Below, piece after piece: positions 25,330-36,161 of a stretch of DNA of 64,000 nt. Source of the stretch: Caballeronia pedi (lineage in GTDB: Bacteria > Pseudomonadota > Gammaproteobacteria > Burkholderiales > Burkholderiaceae); the NCBI RefSeq assembly GCF_001544915.2, contig NZ_FCOE02000006.1:1-64000 (forward strand), written 5' to 3'. The position numbers and the translations under genes are program-made. Numbering within the stretch: position 1 is the stretch's first letter; each line of letters begins with the position of its first letter. Under the pieces are notes generated by a model. It had not been told where the DNA came from. It did no database searches and saw only the letters and a program-made list of their open reading frames with translations.

Positions 25330-27213
25330 TCAGAGCGGGATCTTGGCCACGTAACCGACAGTGTTGCCCGCCAGGTTCTGCGTGTCTTCCGGAACCAGGA
25401 TCGTGGGTGCCTTCAACTTACCGTTGAGCTGCGTGGTCACGGCAGGCATCGCTACCGCGTCGCCGTACGTGTTACGGACGGCATCCGGGTTGAAGTTGAT
25501 CGCGATCTCGCGGCCTGCCGTAATGTCGCCGACAGACGCGGTGAACGAATCCAGTTGGACGTCAAAGGCCGCCTTTGTTTTAGCAAGCGCGGTCTGGGTG
25601 AGCGCGCCGTCGGCGTGCAACGCAACGCTGCCCTCGTCGCTGACGATCTTGCCGTTCTGGGTGATGGAGCCGCCGGAGAATCCCCACGTTCCGCCATCGG
25701 TCACGTAGACGCACGAGGTCGACGTTTCGCATTCAGCGTGCTTGCCATATGCGTTGACGTAGATGTCGTTCTTCGCCTTCACATCGCCGTTCAATGTGAC
25801 GTCTCCGCCCCAGATGTTGACGGTGTCGCCTTTGATGGCGCCGGTCGTAAGAGCCTTGTCAGCAGAGAGGTAGATGTATTCGCCGCTGATGTCTTCAGCA
25901 CGGAGGGAGCTTGCGGAGACGCCTACCGAGTAGTCGCCCTTCACCTTGCCGTTCAACTCGACGTCGCCGCCCGAGACGTAGACCATGTTGCTGCTGAGGT
26001 TTGAAGCCACGATCTTTCCGCCAGCATCGCTTCCGGGAAACGAGGTGAGGACCACCTGACTCGTGCCGGTGGTCTTCACGCCATCTGCCTGGAAGATGTT
26101 CCCGCCAATTAGGAAGACACCGTCTCCGGAAATGTTCGCGTTCTGGACCAGATCGCCCGCATTTCCGGAACCTGCGGAGACGTTCACGAGTTGGGGTGCC
26201 GCGATCGGCGCGTTGATCGTGACGTCACGCCCCCCGCCCACCACGACGGAATACCCCGTCAAGGGACCGCTGACCGTGACGTTGTCACTGCTGCCTACGT
26301 AAATACCGCCGTCTGCCGTTATTCGCCCCGTACTGATGTCGCCGCCTTGCGCGTTCAGCATGACCCCGCCTTGATGGTCGGGTACCGCGACGGTCGCCTC
26401 CAGTGTTCCGGTGTTCTTTACCACCGTTGCCAGGACGGCGCCCGCAGCCGCTGCGTTGAGTTCGATATTGCCGCCCCGCACGGAGATATCGCCGTAGTTG
26501 GCGGCCAACGCATTGCGCGCCGCCCGGCCGATACTGACTGTGAATCCGGAGCCGGCGGTTTCCATCGACACACTGTCTGCCGCGCCGAGCGTGACGTCCT
26601 TCGCGCGAATCGTGCCGCGGTTGATCGCCTGACTCCCGAGCAGCGCGACGGTTTCAGTCGCGTGAATGTCACCTTCGTTGGAAACGACGCCGTTGCCGCC
26701 GATACCGTCAAGGACTAGAGCCCGCGCGCCGTTCGTGCCATAGCTCCGGCCGCCCTCCATGAACTGCTTGTCGTCCATATCCAGCGTGGATGCCACCAGA
26801 CTGCCGACATCCACCTTCGCGGCCTTGCCGAACATCACACCAGAGGGATTGACGACGAACACGCGCCCGTTCGCGGTGAGTGCGCCGTTGATCTGCGTCG
26901 GATCCGAGGACGTGACGCGGTTCAGCACAGCGGAACTCGCGGTGGGCTGACTGAACGTCACCGACTGGTTCTTCGCGATGTCGAAGTTTTTCCAGTTGAC
27001 GACCATCTTGTCGCTCTGTTGCGAGATGGTCGTATTGCCGCCGTTCGTGCTGATGCTGCCGGCGCCCGCCGCCACCACGCCGCCTTGCACCGCCAGCGCA
27101 TTGCCCGAGCAACTCATGACCGCAATCATCAGGGAAGGAATGATTGCAAGACGGAAAGCATGCCGTTGTGCCGGTCTCTTGCGCAGGTTCATTTGCCTTT
27201 CGTTTTTTTTCAT
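25330..27213 (-). CDS. TpsA exoprotein 2, paralogue of the adjacent TpsA
   Basis: 627-residue two-partner-secreted protein. Its signal peptide ends near SGNALA. The TPS domain (VNWKNFDIAKNQSVTF, PSGVMFGKAAKVDVG) and the C-terminal 150 residues are almost identical to TpsA1, including the cysteine pair (ECETSTSC). The central beta-helix differs in sequence and is 70 residues shorter. The start at 27213 has an alternative at 27192. It has its own upstream region and terminator, so it is a separate transcript. Both products probably use the single TpsB pore, since the domain it recognises is conserved. Confidence 0.9.
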   Translation of the reverse strand: MKKNERQMNLRKRPAQRHAFRLAIIPSLMIAVMSCSGNALAVQGGVVAAGAGSISTNGGNTTISQQSDKMVVNWKNFDIAKNQSVTFSQPTASSAVLNRVTSSDPTQINGALTANGRVFVVNPSGVMFGKAAKVDVGSLVASTLDMDDKQFMEGGRSYGTNGARALVLDGIGGNGVVSNEGDIHATETVALLGSQAINRGTIRAKDVTLGAADSVSMETAGSGFTVSIGRAARNALAANYGDISVRGGNIELNAAAAGAVLATVVKNTGTLEATVAVPDHQGGVMLNAQGGDISTGRITADGGIYVGSSDNVTVSGPLTGYSVVVGGGRDVTINAPIAAPQLVNVSAGSGNAGDLVQNANISGDGVFLIGGNIFQADGVKTTGTSQVVLTSFPGSDAGGKIVASNLSSNMVYVSGGDVELNGKVKGDYSVGVSASSLRAEDISGEYIYLSADKALTTGAIKGDTVNIWGGDVTLNGDVKAKNDIYVNAYGKHAECETSTSCVYVTDGGTWGFSGGSITQNGKIVSDEGSVALHADGALTQTALAKTKAAFDVQLDSFTASVGDITAGREIAINFNPDAVRNTYGDAVAMPAVTTQLNGKLKAPTILVPEDTQNLAGNTVGYVAKIPL

Positions 27214-27517
27214 AGTGGTATTAAGGATAACGATGTTTTTAGAGGCCGCTTGATGAAGTACCGTTAGGCCTCACTTGCAGAAGCAGTTAGCGCGGCTTTC
27301 ATGCAAGCGACATGAAAGATTCTAGAGGGAAGCGTAATGATCCCGCGCGCGTATATTCTTATTTATTAACCAATCCGGATAAACCTCAAATAACAACAAA
27401 TAAGGCTAAAATTTACCTGAATGGTTTTGTTCGGATTCCGGCCGACGGCAATGCCGTCCGGCCGTTCTTTCCACTTCGGTCGTGACGCGTTTCAAGCCCG
27501 CAAGCGCGCGATGAGGA
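27214..27517. promoter_or_regulatory. tpsA2 promoter region and phosphoketolase 3' end
   Basis: The 304 bp hold no gene. The element at 27359-27388 is shared with tpsA1's upstream region. A near-perfect GC-rich hairpin, CGGCCGACGGC (27439) with GCCGTCCGGCCG (27453-27464), lies between the phosphoketolase stop and the promoter element and may act as its terminator, though no T-tract follows. Confidence 0.45.
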
Positions 27518-29917
27518 TCACTCCTTCCACGTCCACTCACGAATCTCATCGCGATCGATGCCTTCCTCATGCGCATACCGCACGCTCTCGATGATCTGAT
27601 TCTTGAGCCATTCCTTCGTATGCGCGCTGCTGCCCGCAATGCGCGAGACCCGGTCGATCACGTCGATGGCGAGCGTATAGCGGTCCACGCCGTTGATGAT
27701 CGCGAGCTCGAAGGGCGTGTTGATGTTGCCGCGCTCGCGATAGCCGTGCACGTGCATGTTTTCGTGATTCGTGCGGTTGTAGGTGAGCTTGTGCACGAGC
27801 GTCGGGTACGAATGGAAGTTGAAGATCACCGGCTTGTCGCGCGTGAAGATCGAATCGAAATCGCGATGCGAGAGTCCATGCGGATGCTCCGTGTCCGGCA
27901 ATAGCCTGAACAGATCGACGACGTTGACGAAACGGATCTTCAGATCGGCGCAGTTCGCCTTGAGGATTTCGACGGCGGCGAGCGCTTCCATCGTGGCGAT
28001 ATCGCCCGCGCACGCGATCACGACGTCCGGTTCCTGGCCCTGATCGGTCGACGCCCAATCCCAGATGCCGATGCCCTTCGCGCAATGCACGATGGCGTCG
28101 CGCATGCTCAGATACTGCAAATGCGGCTGTTTATCCGCGACGATCACATTGACGTAATCATGCGAGCGCAGGCAATGGTCCGCGACGCTCAGCAGGCAGT
28201 TCGCGTCCGGCGGCAGATAGATGCGCACGACGCCCGGACTCTTGTTCGTGACGACATCGAGAAAGCCGGGGTCCTGATGCGTAAAGCCGTTGTGATCCTG
28301 CCGCCACACGAGCGACGTGATGAGCAGATTGATCGACGGCACCGGTTTGCGCCAGTCGAGTTCGGTCTTGGCCTTTTCGAGCCACTTCGCGTGCTGGTTG
28401 AACATCGAGTCGATCACGTGCACGAAGGCTTCGTAAGTCGCGAACAGGCCGTGGCGGCCCGTCAGCACGTAACCTTCGAACCAGCCTTCGAGCGTGTGTT
28501 CGGAGAGCATCTCCATCACGCGACCATCGATGGACAACGCGCCGCCGTCCGCGTCTTCGGGCAGCGTCTGCCCGAGCCAGCGCTTGCCCGATGCTTCGTA
28601 CACGCCATCGAGCTTGTTGCTCGCGGTTTCGTCCGGTCCGAAGAGCCGGAAGCTCGTCATGTTGCGGCGGATCACGTCGCGCAGAAAGGTGGCGAGCACG
28701 GCGGTCGGCGACTGATAGACGCTCGCGGCGCGCTTGAACTCGAACGCGTAATCGCGGATGTCGGGCATGTCGAGCGATTGCCGCAGCAACCCGCCGTTTG
28801 CGTGCGGATTCGCGCTGATGCGCCGCGTGCCCTCGGGCGCGAGCGCGCGCAACGATTCGATCAGGCGGCCGTCTTCATCGAACAAGGCTTCGGGCCGATA
28901 GCTGCGCAGCCATTTTTCCAGCAACGCGAGGTTGCGATGGTTACTGGCGGGATCGGCGATCGGCACCTGATGCGAACGCCAGAAATCTTCGACCTTGTGA
29001 CCATCGACTTCCTTCGGCCCGGTCCAGCCTTTCGGCGTGCGCAGGACGATCATCGGCCAGCGCGGGCGCGTCACGTTGCCCGGATTCGCGCGCGCGTTCG
29101 CCTGGATCGCGCGGATATCGGCGATGCAGCGTTCGAGCGTCGCGGCCATGCGCTGGTGCATCGCCTCGGGCTCGTCGCCTTCGACGAAATGCGGCGCGTA
29201 GCCGTAGCCCTTGAAGAGCGCTTCGAGTTCGTCGTGCGGAATGCGCGCGAGGATCGTCGGATTGGCGATCTTGTAGCCGTTGAGATGAAGGATCGGCAGC
29301 ACCGCGCCGTCGGTCGCGGGATTGAGGAACTTGTTCGAGTGCCACGACGTGGCGAGCGGGCCGGTTTCCGCCTCGCCGTCGCCGACGACCGTCGCGACGA
29401 TCAGATCGGGATTGTCGAACGCCGCGCCGAACGCGTGTGACAGGCTATAGCCGAGCTCGCCACCTTCGTGAATCGATCCCGGCGTCTCCGGCGTGCAATG
29501 CGAGCCGATCCCGCCCGGCGACGAAAACGCGCGAAACAGCCTGAGCATGCCGCGCTCGTCGGCGCTGCGGTCGGGATAGATTTCCGAGTAATGGCCTTCG
29601 AGCCAGGAGTTGGCGAGCGTCGCGGGCGCGCCGTGGCCCGGACCGGAAACGAACAGCACGTTGAGATCGTCGCGCCGGATCAGCCGGTTCAGATGCACCC
29701 ACACGAACGACTGGCCCGGGTCCGAACCCCAATGGCCGAGCAGACGCCGCTTGATGTGCCCGGACTGGAGCGGCTCGCGCAGCAGCGGATTCGCGCGCAG
29801 GTAGATCATGCCGACCGAGAGATAGTTGCAGGCGCGCCAGTAGGCATCGATTCTGGCGAGGAGATCGGGGTCGAGTGGGGTCTGCGGGGCGGTCGTGGCG
29901 GTGACGTCGTCGTTCAA
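27518..29917 (-). CDS. xfp: Xylulose-5-phosphate/fructose-6-phosphate phosphoketolase
   Basis: Cytoplasmic thiamine-diphosphate enzyme of 799 residues, the usual size. It splits xylulose-5-P (and often fructose-6-P) with phosphate into acetyl-phosphate and glyceraldehyde-3-P or erythrose-4-P. Recognisable segments are [44 protein letters not shown], the IHLNGYKI-like [13 protein letters not shown], and [12 protein letters not shown]. The start is a TTG at 29917 with an excellent GAAGGAGAAG site. It stands alone, with no acetate kinase or phosphotransacetylase gene adjacent. The last codons are duplicated at 25141-25182. Confidence 0.95.
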   Translation of the reverse strand: MNDDVTATTAPQTPLDPDLLARIDAYWRACNYLSVGMIYLRANPLLREPLQSGHIKRRLLGHWGSDPGQSFVWVHLNRLIRRDDLNVLFVSGPGHGAPATLANSWLEGHYSEIYPDRSADERGMLRLFRAFSSPGGIGSHCTPETPGSIHEGGELGYSLSHAFGAAFDNPDLIVATVVGDGEAETGPLATSWHSNKFLNPATDGAVLPILHLNGYKIANPTILARIPHDELEALFKGYGYAPHFVEGDEPEAMHQRMAATLERCIADIRAIQANARANPGNVTRPRWPMIVLRTPKGWTGPKEVDGHKVEDFWRSHQVPIADPASNHRNLALLEKWLRSYRPEALFDEDGRLIESLRALAPEGTRRISANPHANGGLLRQSLDMPDIRDYAFEFKRAASVYQSPTAVLATFLRDVIRRNMTSFRLFGPDETASNKLDGVYEASGKRWLGQTLPEDADGGALSIDGRVMEMLSEHTLEGWFEGYVLTGRHGLFATYEAFVHVIDSMFNQHAKWLEKAKTELDWRKPVPSINLLITSLVWRQDHNGFTHQDPGFLDVVTNKSPGVVRIYLPPDANCLLSVADHCLRSHDYVNVIVADKQPHLQYLSMRDAIVHCAKGIGIWDWASTDQGQEPDVVIACAGDIATMEALAAVEILKANCADLKIRFVNVVDLFRLLPDTEHPHGLSHRDFDSIFTRDKPVIFNFHSYPTLVHKLTYNRTNHENMHVHGYRERGNINTPFELAIINGVDRYTLAIDVIDRVSRIAGSSAHTKEWLKNQIIESVRYAHEEGIDRDEIREWTWKE

Positions 29918-30093
29918 TTGCTTCTCCTTCGAGTGAGAGGATTGGTCGAGCGTCGTGCGGGCGGGCGCGCGGGATCGGATCCCGCGCGTGTGTCAATGAT
30001 CGGAGGTGTTTGTGGCGTTTTGGTTGCAGCGCACGCGCGCGACGCGCAGCGGAATATCTTATCGGCGATCCTGCGATCAATGAGCCGGGTGCG

Positions 30094-31383
30094 TCACTCC
30101 ATCGCGCTTTGGCGGAGGTCGTAGTCCATCAGCAGCGCGCGGTTGTCGTACCACATGCCGACATAGTGGACCATGAAGCTGTCCGGACGGCGGTAGATCC
30201 ACGGCGTGTTGATGTCGATGAACGTCGACACCTGCAAATCCGGCAACGCTTCGAACGCGCGAACGAAGTAGTGCTGATCGCCGCGACTCGCGTAGACACC
30301 GGACTTGTCTTCCAGCTTCGCGCACTCGTCGATCACGCGCGCAAACGCGTCATAGTTTTGCTGATTGCACTGAAAGCCCATGATGCCGGAATTGAAAGTC
30401 CAGTCTCCCATATCGCGCGCGAGCACGGCTTCGCGCCCGTGCGTGAACGGTTCGAGCCGCTGGTTCATGTCGTTGATGAGGACATCGGCGTCGATCCAGA
30501 ATACCCATTGATGATTCGGCAGGTACTCGCGCAGCAGCGCGGCCTTGAACCAGTTGCCGGCGGTCTTGCCGTCGTTCAGACGCGCCGGAATGTCGCGATG
30601 GACGTAAAGCGTGTAGCCCCGACGCTCGCAGTAGCGCCTGAAGTTCGCCTCCGCGATACGTCCGTAACACGCGACGTTCGGTGTGTAGAGCGTGACGACC
30701 GCGATCGGCCGGTGCGGCTGGTAAACGCTGTGCGTTTCACTTTCGCGCACGCCGGTGTCTGTCAGCGTCAGATAGGGTAGGCCACGAATCTGGCATTCGT
30801 TGATGTGCTCGATGAGCGCCGTGCGAAACCGCCGATGCTGCTTTTCGTCGGCGATGCTCACGGAGAACGCCTGCCACTTCGCCCAGGCGCTTTCGAGGTT
30901 GGTCGCGGCCGGAATGACGACACACACATCGTCGATGCGATGCTGTTGCGGACACGCGTCGAAAGCATGCAGTAGTTCCCCCTCGCGTTCCGGCAGCACG
31001 ACGCCGAAACGGCAACGCCTGACGAGATCCGCGACCTTCTCACGGACCGCCTGCGTGTTACGGAACATGAGGACGTCGGTTTGCGGCAAATCGGAATCGC
31101 TGCAAGTAAGGAGCCAGTCGCGGCCCGCCATGAGGTCGGGCAGGGGAATGGACCGCAGAATGGCTGCGTTCTCGCTCAGCAGCATCACGATTTCATTGGA
31201 TTGGGCCTGTTCGAGTTGGCGCAGGAGCGTTTCGTACTTGTAGACCCAGCGGATTTCGTTGCTGGTGCCGGACAGATCGGAAAGGTCGATCTCGACGTGC
31301 CGGTAAGCGTGCTCGCGCGCATAGTGGCGATGGTTGATAAGCGCGGCGCGCGCGCGGTCGAACAGAAGGCTGATGACGATCAT
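30094..31383 (-). CDS. GMA12/MNN10-like glycosyltransferase
   Basis: 429-residue protein whose C-terminal half resembles the galactosyltransferase GMA12/MNN10 (GT34) group: VTLYTPNVACYGRIAEANFR, CERRGYTLYVHRD, KAALLREYLPNHQWVFWIDAD with the DxD metal motif, NSGIMGFQ and FVHY-type MVHYVGMW. The N-terminal ~190 residues are not recognised and may be a second domain. The ATG at 31383 is chosen; one at 31470 is possible and neither has a strong ribosome site. It is divergent from lhr and not in a polysaccharide cluster. A surface-glycan or protein acceptor is possible, but neither is indicated. Confidence 0.72.
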   Translation of the reverse strand: MIVISLLFDRARAALINHRHYAREHAYRHVEIDLSDLSGTSNEIRWVYKYETLLRQLEQAQSNEIVMLLSENAAILRSIPLPDLMAGRDWLLTCSDSDLPQTDVLMFRNTQAVREKVADLVRRCRFGVVLPEREGELLHAFDACPQQHRIDDVCVVIPAATNLESAWAKWQAFSVSIADEKQHRRFRTALIEHINECQIRGLPYLTLTDTGVRESETHSVYQPHRPIAVVTLYTPNVACYGRIAEANFRRYCERRGYTLYVHRDIPARLNDGKTAGNWFKAALLREYLPNHQWVFWIDADVLINDMNQRLEPFTHGREAVLARDMGDWTFNSGIMGFQCNQQNYDAFARVIDECAKLEDKSGVYASRGDQHYFVRAFEALPDLQVSTFIDINTPWIYRRPDSFMVHYVGMWYDNRALLMDYDLRQSAME

Positions 31384-31554
31384 GAGAGCTGCGGGTGAAT
31401 GGAAATTGCGCTTCGACAGGCGCCGCGTCGACGCGCGGAAGCACGTCCAGACGGGCGAACCGCTAAGCATCGCCGGAACCACGCATTGTTCAGATGGGAA
31501 CTGTCCGAAAACCGCATGCAATACGTCGTTTCGCTTGCGCTCATAGAATGTCGA

Positions 31555-34500
31555 ATGACCCGAAAATCCGCTCCCGCGACTGACGCCCTGGAGGGCTTCC
31601 ATCCCGCCGTCGCCGGCTGGTTCCGTGCGCGCTTCGCCGCGCCGACCGCCGCGCAGGCGCGCGCGTGGCCGCTCGTCCACGCGCGGCGCTCGACGCTCGT
31701 CGCCGCGCCGACGGGTTCGGGCAAGACGCTTACCGCGTTTCTCGCGGCCATCGACGAACTCGTGCGCGATGGCATCGCGCTCGGCGGGACGCTGCCGGAC
31801 GAGACGCGCGTCGTGTACGTGTCGCCGCTGAAGGCGCTGTCGAACGACATTCATGTGAATCTGGAGGCGCCGCTCGCGGGCATCGCGCAGACGCTGCGGG
31901 ATGCCGGCGTGGCCGCACCCGAGATTCGCGCGGCCGTGCGCACCGGCGACACGACGCAGCAGGAACGCAACGCGGTGAAGAAGCGCCCGCCGCATATTCT
32001 CGTGACGACGCCGGAATCGCTCTACGTGCTGCTTTGCTCCGATTCGGGCCGCGCGATGCTTTCGACCACGCGCACCGTGATCGTCGACGAAATTCACGCC
32101 GTCGCGGGCAGCAAGCGCGGCTCGCACCTGAGCCTGTCGCTCGCGCGGCTCGACGCGCTGTGCGAGGACGCGGGCGGGCGGCGTCCGGTGCGCGTCGGCC
32201 TGTCGGCGACGCAAAAGCCTGTCGAACTCGTCGCGAAGTTTCTCGTCGGCGGGGGCAACGAGGGCGATTCGTGCGAGATCGTCGATGTCGGCCACGTCCG
32301 CGCGCGCGATCTCGCGCTCGAAATCCCGCCGATGCCGCTCGAAGCGATCATGTCGAACGACATGTGGGAGCGCGTCTACGACCGGCTCGCCGAACTGTCC
32401 GCGCAGCATCGCACGACGCTCGTCTTCGTCAACACGCGGCGCATGGCCGAGCGCGCGGCGCGGCATCTGACCGAGCGTCTCGGCAAGGAGGCCGTCGCGG
32501 CACATCACGGCAGCCTCGCGCGCGAGCATCGGCTGGAGGCGGAGCAGCGCCTGAAGCGCGGCGAATTGCGCGTGTTGATCGCGACGGCTTCGCTGGAACT
32601 GGGCATCGATATCGGCGATGTCGATCTCGTCTGCCAGATCGGTTCGCCCGGCTCGATCGGCGGGTTTTTGCAGCGCGTCGGGCGCTCGGGGCATCAGGTC
32701 GGCGGCGTGCCGAAAGGCAGGCTCTTTCCGACCTCGCGCGACGATCTGATCGAATGCGTGGCGCTGCTCGACTGCGTGCGGCGCGGCGAGCTCGACGCGC
32801 TGACCATCCCGCGCGCGCCGCTCGACGTGCTCGCGCAGCAGATCACCGCCGAAGTCGCGTGCCGCGAATGGGGCGAGGACGAACTTTTCGAGCGCATCAC
32901 GCGCGCATATCCATACGCGACGCTCGACCGCGCGCATTACGACGCCGTGCTGCGCACCCTCGCTGAAGGCTACACGGGACGTCAGGGCGTGCGCGCCGCG
33001 TATGTGCATCGCGATGCCGTCTCGCGCACGCTGCGCGGCCGGCGCGGCGGCAAGCTGACGGCGGTGACCTCGGGCGGCGCGATCCCCGACAACGCCGATT
33101 TCGCCGTGATCCTCGAACCGCAGGGCTTGCAGATCGGCACGGTGAACGAGGATTTCGCCGTCGAGAGCATCGCCGGCGATATCTTCCAGCTCGGCAATAC
33201 CTCGTACCGGATCATGCGCGTGGAAGGCGGGCGCGTGCGCGTCGAGAACGCGAACGGCCAGCCGCCGAACATCCCGTTCTGGCTCGGTGAAGCGCCGGGC
33301 CGCAGTGACGAGCTTTCTCACGCGATCGCGCGGCTGCGCGGCAAGATCGACACGCGGCTCGCGCAGGGCGGCGTCGACGAAACCGTCGAATGGCTTGCGG
33401 AATCGTGCGGCGTCGGCGTGGAAGCGGCGCGGCAGATCGTCGATTATCTGGCGCGTTCGCGCGCCGCGCTCTCCGTGCTGCCGACGCAGGACACGCTCGT
33501 CATGGAGCGCTTCTTCGACGAATCCGGCGGCACGCAGCTCGTCATCCACGCGCCGTTCGGCAGTCGCGTGAACCGCGCGTGGGGTCTCGCGCTGCGCAAG
33601 CGCTTTTGCCGCACGTTCAATTTCGAATTGCAGGCGGCCGCGACCGAGGACGCAATCGTGCTGTCGCTGACGGGCAGCCACAGCTTCGCGCTCGACGAGG
33701 TCTGGCGTTATCTGAAATCGGCGACGGCGGAACACGTGCTGATTCAGGCCTTGCTCGATGCGCCGCTGTTCGGCGTGCGCTGGCGCTGGAACGCGACCAA
33801 CGCGCTCGCGCTGCCGCGCTACACCGGCGGGCGCAAGGTCGCGCCGCAACTGCAGCGCATGAAAAGCGAGGATCTGCTCGCGGCGGTGTTTCCGGATCAG
33901 GTCGCGTGCGCCGAAAACCTCGCGGGCGAGCGCGACGTGCCGGCGCATCCGCTCGTCGAGCAAACCATCGACGATTGCCTGCACGACGCGATGGACAGCG
34001 ACGGCTGGCTCGCGCTGCTGCGACGCATCGAAGCGGGCGATATGCGGCTCGTCACGCGCGAACTGCCCGCGCCGTCGCCGCTCGCCGCCGAAATCCTGTC
34101 GGCGAAGCCATATGCATTCCTCGACGATGCGCCGCTCGAAGAGCGCCGCACGCAGGCCGTGCTCGCGCGCCGCTGGACCGATCCGCAATCGGCGGACGAT
34201 TTGGGCGCGCTCGATCCCGAAGCCATCACGAGCGTGCGCGAGGAAGCGTGGCCCGACGTCACGAGCGCCGATGAAATGCACGAGGCGCTGACGGGACTCG
34301 CCTGCATCGCCGAAGCGGAAGCGCAGCGCTGTCCGCAATGGATGGCGTGGCTCGACGCCCTGGCGCAATCGGGCCGCGCGACGCGTCTGCAGATTGCGGA
34401 GCACGATGCGCTTTGGACGCCCGTCGAGCGGCTCGCGTGCGTGCGCGCCGTCTACGAGCACGCGCCGATGCATCCGCCGCTGCAACCACCGTCCGGCTTC

Positions 34501-35934
34501 GATCAAGCCTGGGCGCCCGACGACGCGCTCGTCGAAATCGTGCGCGCGCGTTTGTCGGGCTTCGGGCCGCTGACGGTGCCGGAGATCGCGCGGCCGCTCG
34601 CGCTGCCGGCGTCGGCGATCGCGCTCGCATTGACGCGCCTCGAAACGCAAGGCTATGTGATGCGCGGACGGTTCACGCCGGGCGCGCCAGCCGAGGAATG
34701 GTGCGAGCGGCATCTGCTCGCGCGGATTCATCGCTATACGGTGCGGCGGCTGCGTCGTGAAATCGAACCGGTCGAGCGGCAGGATTTCATGCGCTTCCTG
34801 CTCGAATGGCAGCGCGCCGCGCCCGGCGCGCACGGCGAAGGCCGCGACGCGCTCGGCGCCGTGCTCGAACAGCTCGAAGGCTTCGAGGCGCCGGCCGTCG
34901 CGTGGGAGGACGAGATTCTGCCGGCGCGCATCGCCGACTATTCGGGGAGCTGGCTCGACGAGCTCTGCCGCGCGGGCAAGCTCGTGTGGACGCGCCCCGC
35001 GGGACGTTCGCGCGCGGCGGGCGGCCCGGTGCGCGGCACGCCGATCGTGCTGCTGCCGCGCCGTCATCTCGAAGCGTGGAACGCGCTCATGTCCGCCGAT
35101 GAAGCGCCGCGCCTCTCGTCGCGCGCCGAGCGTGTCTTCGACGCGCTGAACACCCACGGCGCAATGTTCTTCGACGAACTGCTCGCGGATGCGCGTCTGC
35201 TGCGCACCGAGCTCGAAGATGCGCTCGGCGAACTGGTGTCGCTCGGGCTCGTCAATGCGGATAGTTTCGCGGGCCTGCGCGCCCTGCTCGCGCCGGCGGC
35301 GAAACGCAACGCCTTTGCGCGTCGGCCGAGGCGCGGCGGCCTGTTCATCGGAGGCATGGACGATGCCGGACGCTGGGCGCTCCTGCGGCGCGCGAAGCAC
35401 GACGACGCACGCGGAGACATCGACATCGAGCACGTCGCGCTGACGCTGCTGCGGCGCTATGGCGTCGTGTTCTGGCGCCTGTTGGAGCGCGAGGCGCAAT
35501 GGCTGCCGCCGTGGCGCGAGCTGCTGCGCGTGTATCACCGGCTGGAGGCGCGCGGCGAGATTCGCGGCGGCCGCTTCGTCGCCGGGCTGGCCGGCGAACA
35601 GTTCGCGCTGCCCGACGCGGTGCCGCTGTTGCGCGACATGCGCAAGCGACCGAAGGACGGCGTGCTCGTGGCGCTCTCGGCGGTCGATCCGCTCAATCTC
35701 GTCGGCACGCTGCTGCCGGGCGAGAAAGTACCGGCGCTCGCGGGCAATCGCGTGCTGTATCTCGACGGCGTGCCGGTCGGCGCGGTGATCGCGGGCAAGA
35801 CGCGCTATTTCGGCGATGTCGAAGGAGAAGGGCGTGAACGCGTGCGTCTGGCGCTCGTCAAGCGCACGGCGCGTTCGCTCGGGACTTCGGTTGCAGGCGG
35901 AATGACGGGCGCCGGCGTGCCGGCGCGCCATTGA
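31555..35934 (+). CDS. lhr: Large ATP-dependent helicase Lhr
   Basis: Superfamily 2 helicase of 1459 residues, the long Lhr form. Motifs: Walker A APTGSGKT near residue 50, DEIH box in [13 protein letters not shown], then the second RecA domain ([39 protein letters not shown]), a winged-helix region, and a long Lhr-specific C-terminus (from about residue 850). Lhr is a DNA/RNA helicase linked to repair. The ATG at 31555 begins just before the core; a start at 31399 would add 52 residues running through the divergent promoter. It appears monocistronic. Confidence 0.93.
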   Translation: MTRKSAPATDALEGFHPAVAGWFRARFAAPTAAQARAWPLVHARRSTLVAAPTGSGKTLTAFLAAIDELVRDGIALGGTLPDETRVVYVSPLKALSNDIHVNLEAPLAGIAQTLRDAGVAAPEIRAAVRTGDTTQQERNAVKKRPPHILVTTPESLYVLLCSDSGRAMLSTTRTVIVDEIHAVAGSKRGSHLSLSLARLDALCEDAGGRRPVRVGLSATQKPVELVAKFLVGGGNEGDSCEIVDVGHVRARDLALEIPPMPLEAIMSNDMWERVYDRLAELSAQHRTTLVFVNTRRMAERAARHLTERLGKEAVAAHHGSLAREHRLEAEQRLKRGELRVLIATASLELGIDIGDVDLVCQIGSPGSIGGFLQRVGRSGHQVGGVPKGRLFPTSRDDLIECVALLDCVRRGELDALTIPRAPLDVLAQQITAEVACREWGEDELFERITRAYPYATLDRAHYDAVLRTLAEGYTGRQGVRAAYVHRDAVSRTLRGRRGGKLTAVTSGGAIPDNADFAVILEPQGLQIGTVNEDFAVESIAGDIFQLGNTSYRIMRVEGGRVRVENANGQPPNIPFWLGEAPGRSDELSHAIARLRGKIDTRLAQGGVDETVEWLAESCGVGVEAARQIVDYLARSRAALSVLPTQDTLVMERFFDESGGTQLVIHAPFGSRVNRAWGLALRKRFCRTFNFELQAAATEDAIVLSLTGSHSFALDEVWRYLKSATAEHVLIQALLDAPLFGVRWRWNATNALALPRYTGGRKVAPQLQRMKSEDLLAAVFPDQVACAENLAGERDVPAHPLVEQTIDDCLHDAMDSDGWLALLRRIEAGDMRLVTRELPAPSPLAAEILSAKPYAFLDDAPLEERRTQAVLARRWTDPQSADDLGALDPEAITSVREEAWPDVTSADEMHEALTGLACIAEAEAQRCPQWMAWLDALAQSGRATRLQIAEHDALWTPVERLACVRAVYEHAPMHPPLQPPSGFDQAWAPDDALVEIVRARLSGFGPLTVPEIARPLALPASAIALALTRLETQGYVMRGRFTPGAPAEEWCERHLLARIHRYTVRRLRREIEPVERQDFMRFLLEWQRAAPGAHGEGRDALGAVLEQLEGFEAPAVAWEDEILPARIADYSGSWLDELCRAGKLVWTRPAGRSRAAGGPVRGTPIVLLPRRHLEAWNALMSADEAPRLSSRAERVFDALNTHGAMFFDELLADARLLRTELEDALGELVSLGLVNADSFAGLRALLAPAAKRNAFARRPRRGGLFIGGMDDAGRWALLRRAKHDDARGDIDIEHVALTLLRRYGVVFWRLLEREAQWLPPWRELLRVYHRLEARGEIRGGRFVAGLAGEQFALPDAVPLLRDMRKRPKDGVLVALSAVDPLNLVGTLLPGEKVPALAGNRVLYLDGVPVGAVIAGKTRYFGDVEGEGRERVRLALVKRTARSLGTSVAGGMTGAGVPARH

Positions 35935-35945
35935 AACAGCGAGGG

Positions 35946-36161
35946 TTATTTCACGATTTTGGTCGTGAAGGGTCCGGTCCGTGCGGCAGGCACGTCCTTC
36001 ACCGGCACGCCGGGATAATCGACGACACGGTTCGTGGCCGAAGCCGGACGGATGCGAAACGTCGCACGCAAGCCGTCGCGCGCGCCGCCGATTATCGTAT
36101 GCATCGCCTGCCGGTCGAGTTCGACGCTGTCGGCGAGATCCCTGATCTTGATGACGGCCAT
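35946..36161 (-). CDS. Small protein with double-glycine leader motif
   Basis: 71-residue peptide with a strong ribosome site (GGAGGAAGCTC before the ATG at 36161). The N-terminus is MAVIKIRDLADSVELDRQAM followed by HTIIGG. The pattern ELxxxAMxxIxGG, with GG at residues 25-26, matches the leader type cleaved by C39 peptidases or recognised by peptide exporters in bacteriocin-like systems. The remaining 45 residues are basic, cysteine-free and end FTTKIVK. No maturation or C39 transporter gene lies in the window. Upstream is a 12-bp hairpin (36231-36258). It could be an exported peptide or simply a small intracellular protein of unknown role. Confidence 0.6.
   Translation of the reverse strand: MAVIKIRDLADSVELDRQAMHTIIGGARDGLRATFRIRPASATNRVVDYPGVPVKDVPAARTGPFTTKIVK

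Larger units (their letters stand above)
22601..27557. repeat. Tandem duplication of the tpsA unit
   Basis: Two consecutive units of about 2.4-2.6 kb, 22601 to about 25182 and about 25181 to 27557. Each contains the same terminator spacer, a tpsA gene, its upstream region and the 3' end of the phosphoketolase gene. In the first unit the phosphoketolase part is only a 42-bp remnant (25141-25182). Gene ends are nearly identical between units and the gene centres are divergent. The shared CGCGATCGA near 22589 and 27549 is a likely microhomology at the original junction. Confidence 0.75.

Noticed and set aside
22601..27557. Possible insertion sequence around the repeated tpsA spacer
   Set aside because: No transposase, terminal inverted repeats or target duplication; the repeat is explained by a tandem gene duplication.
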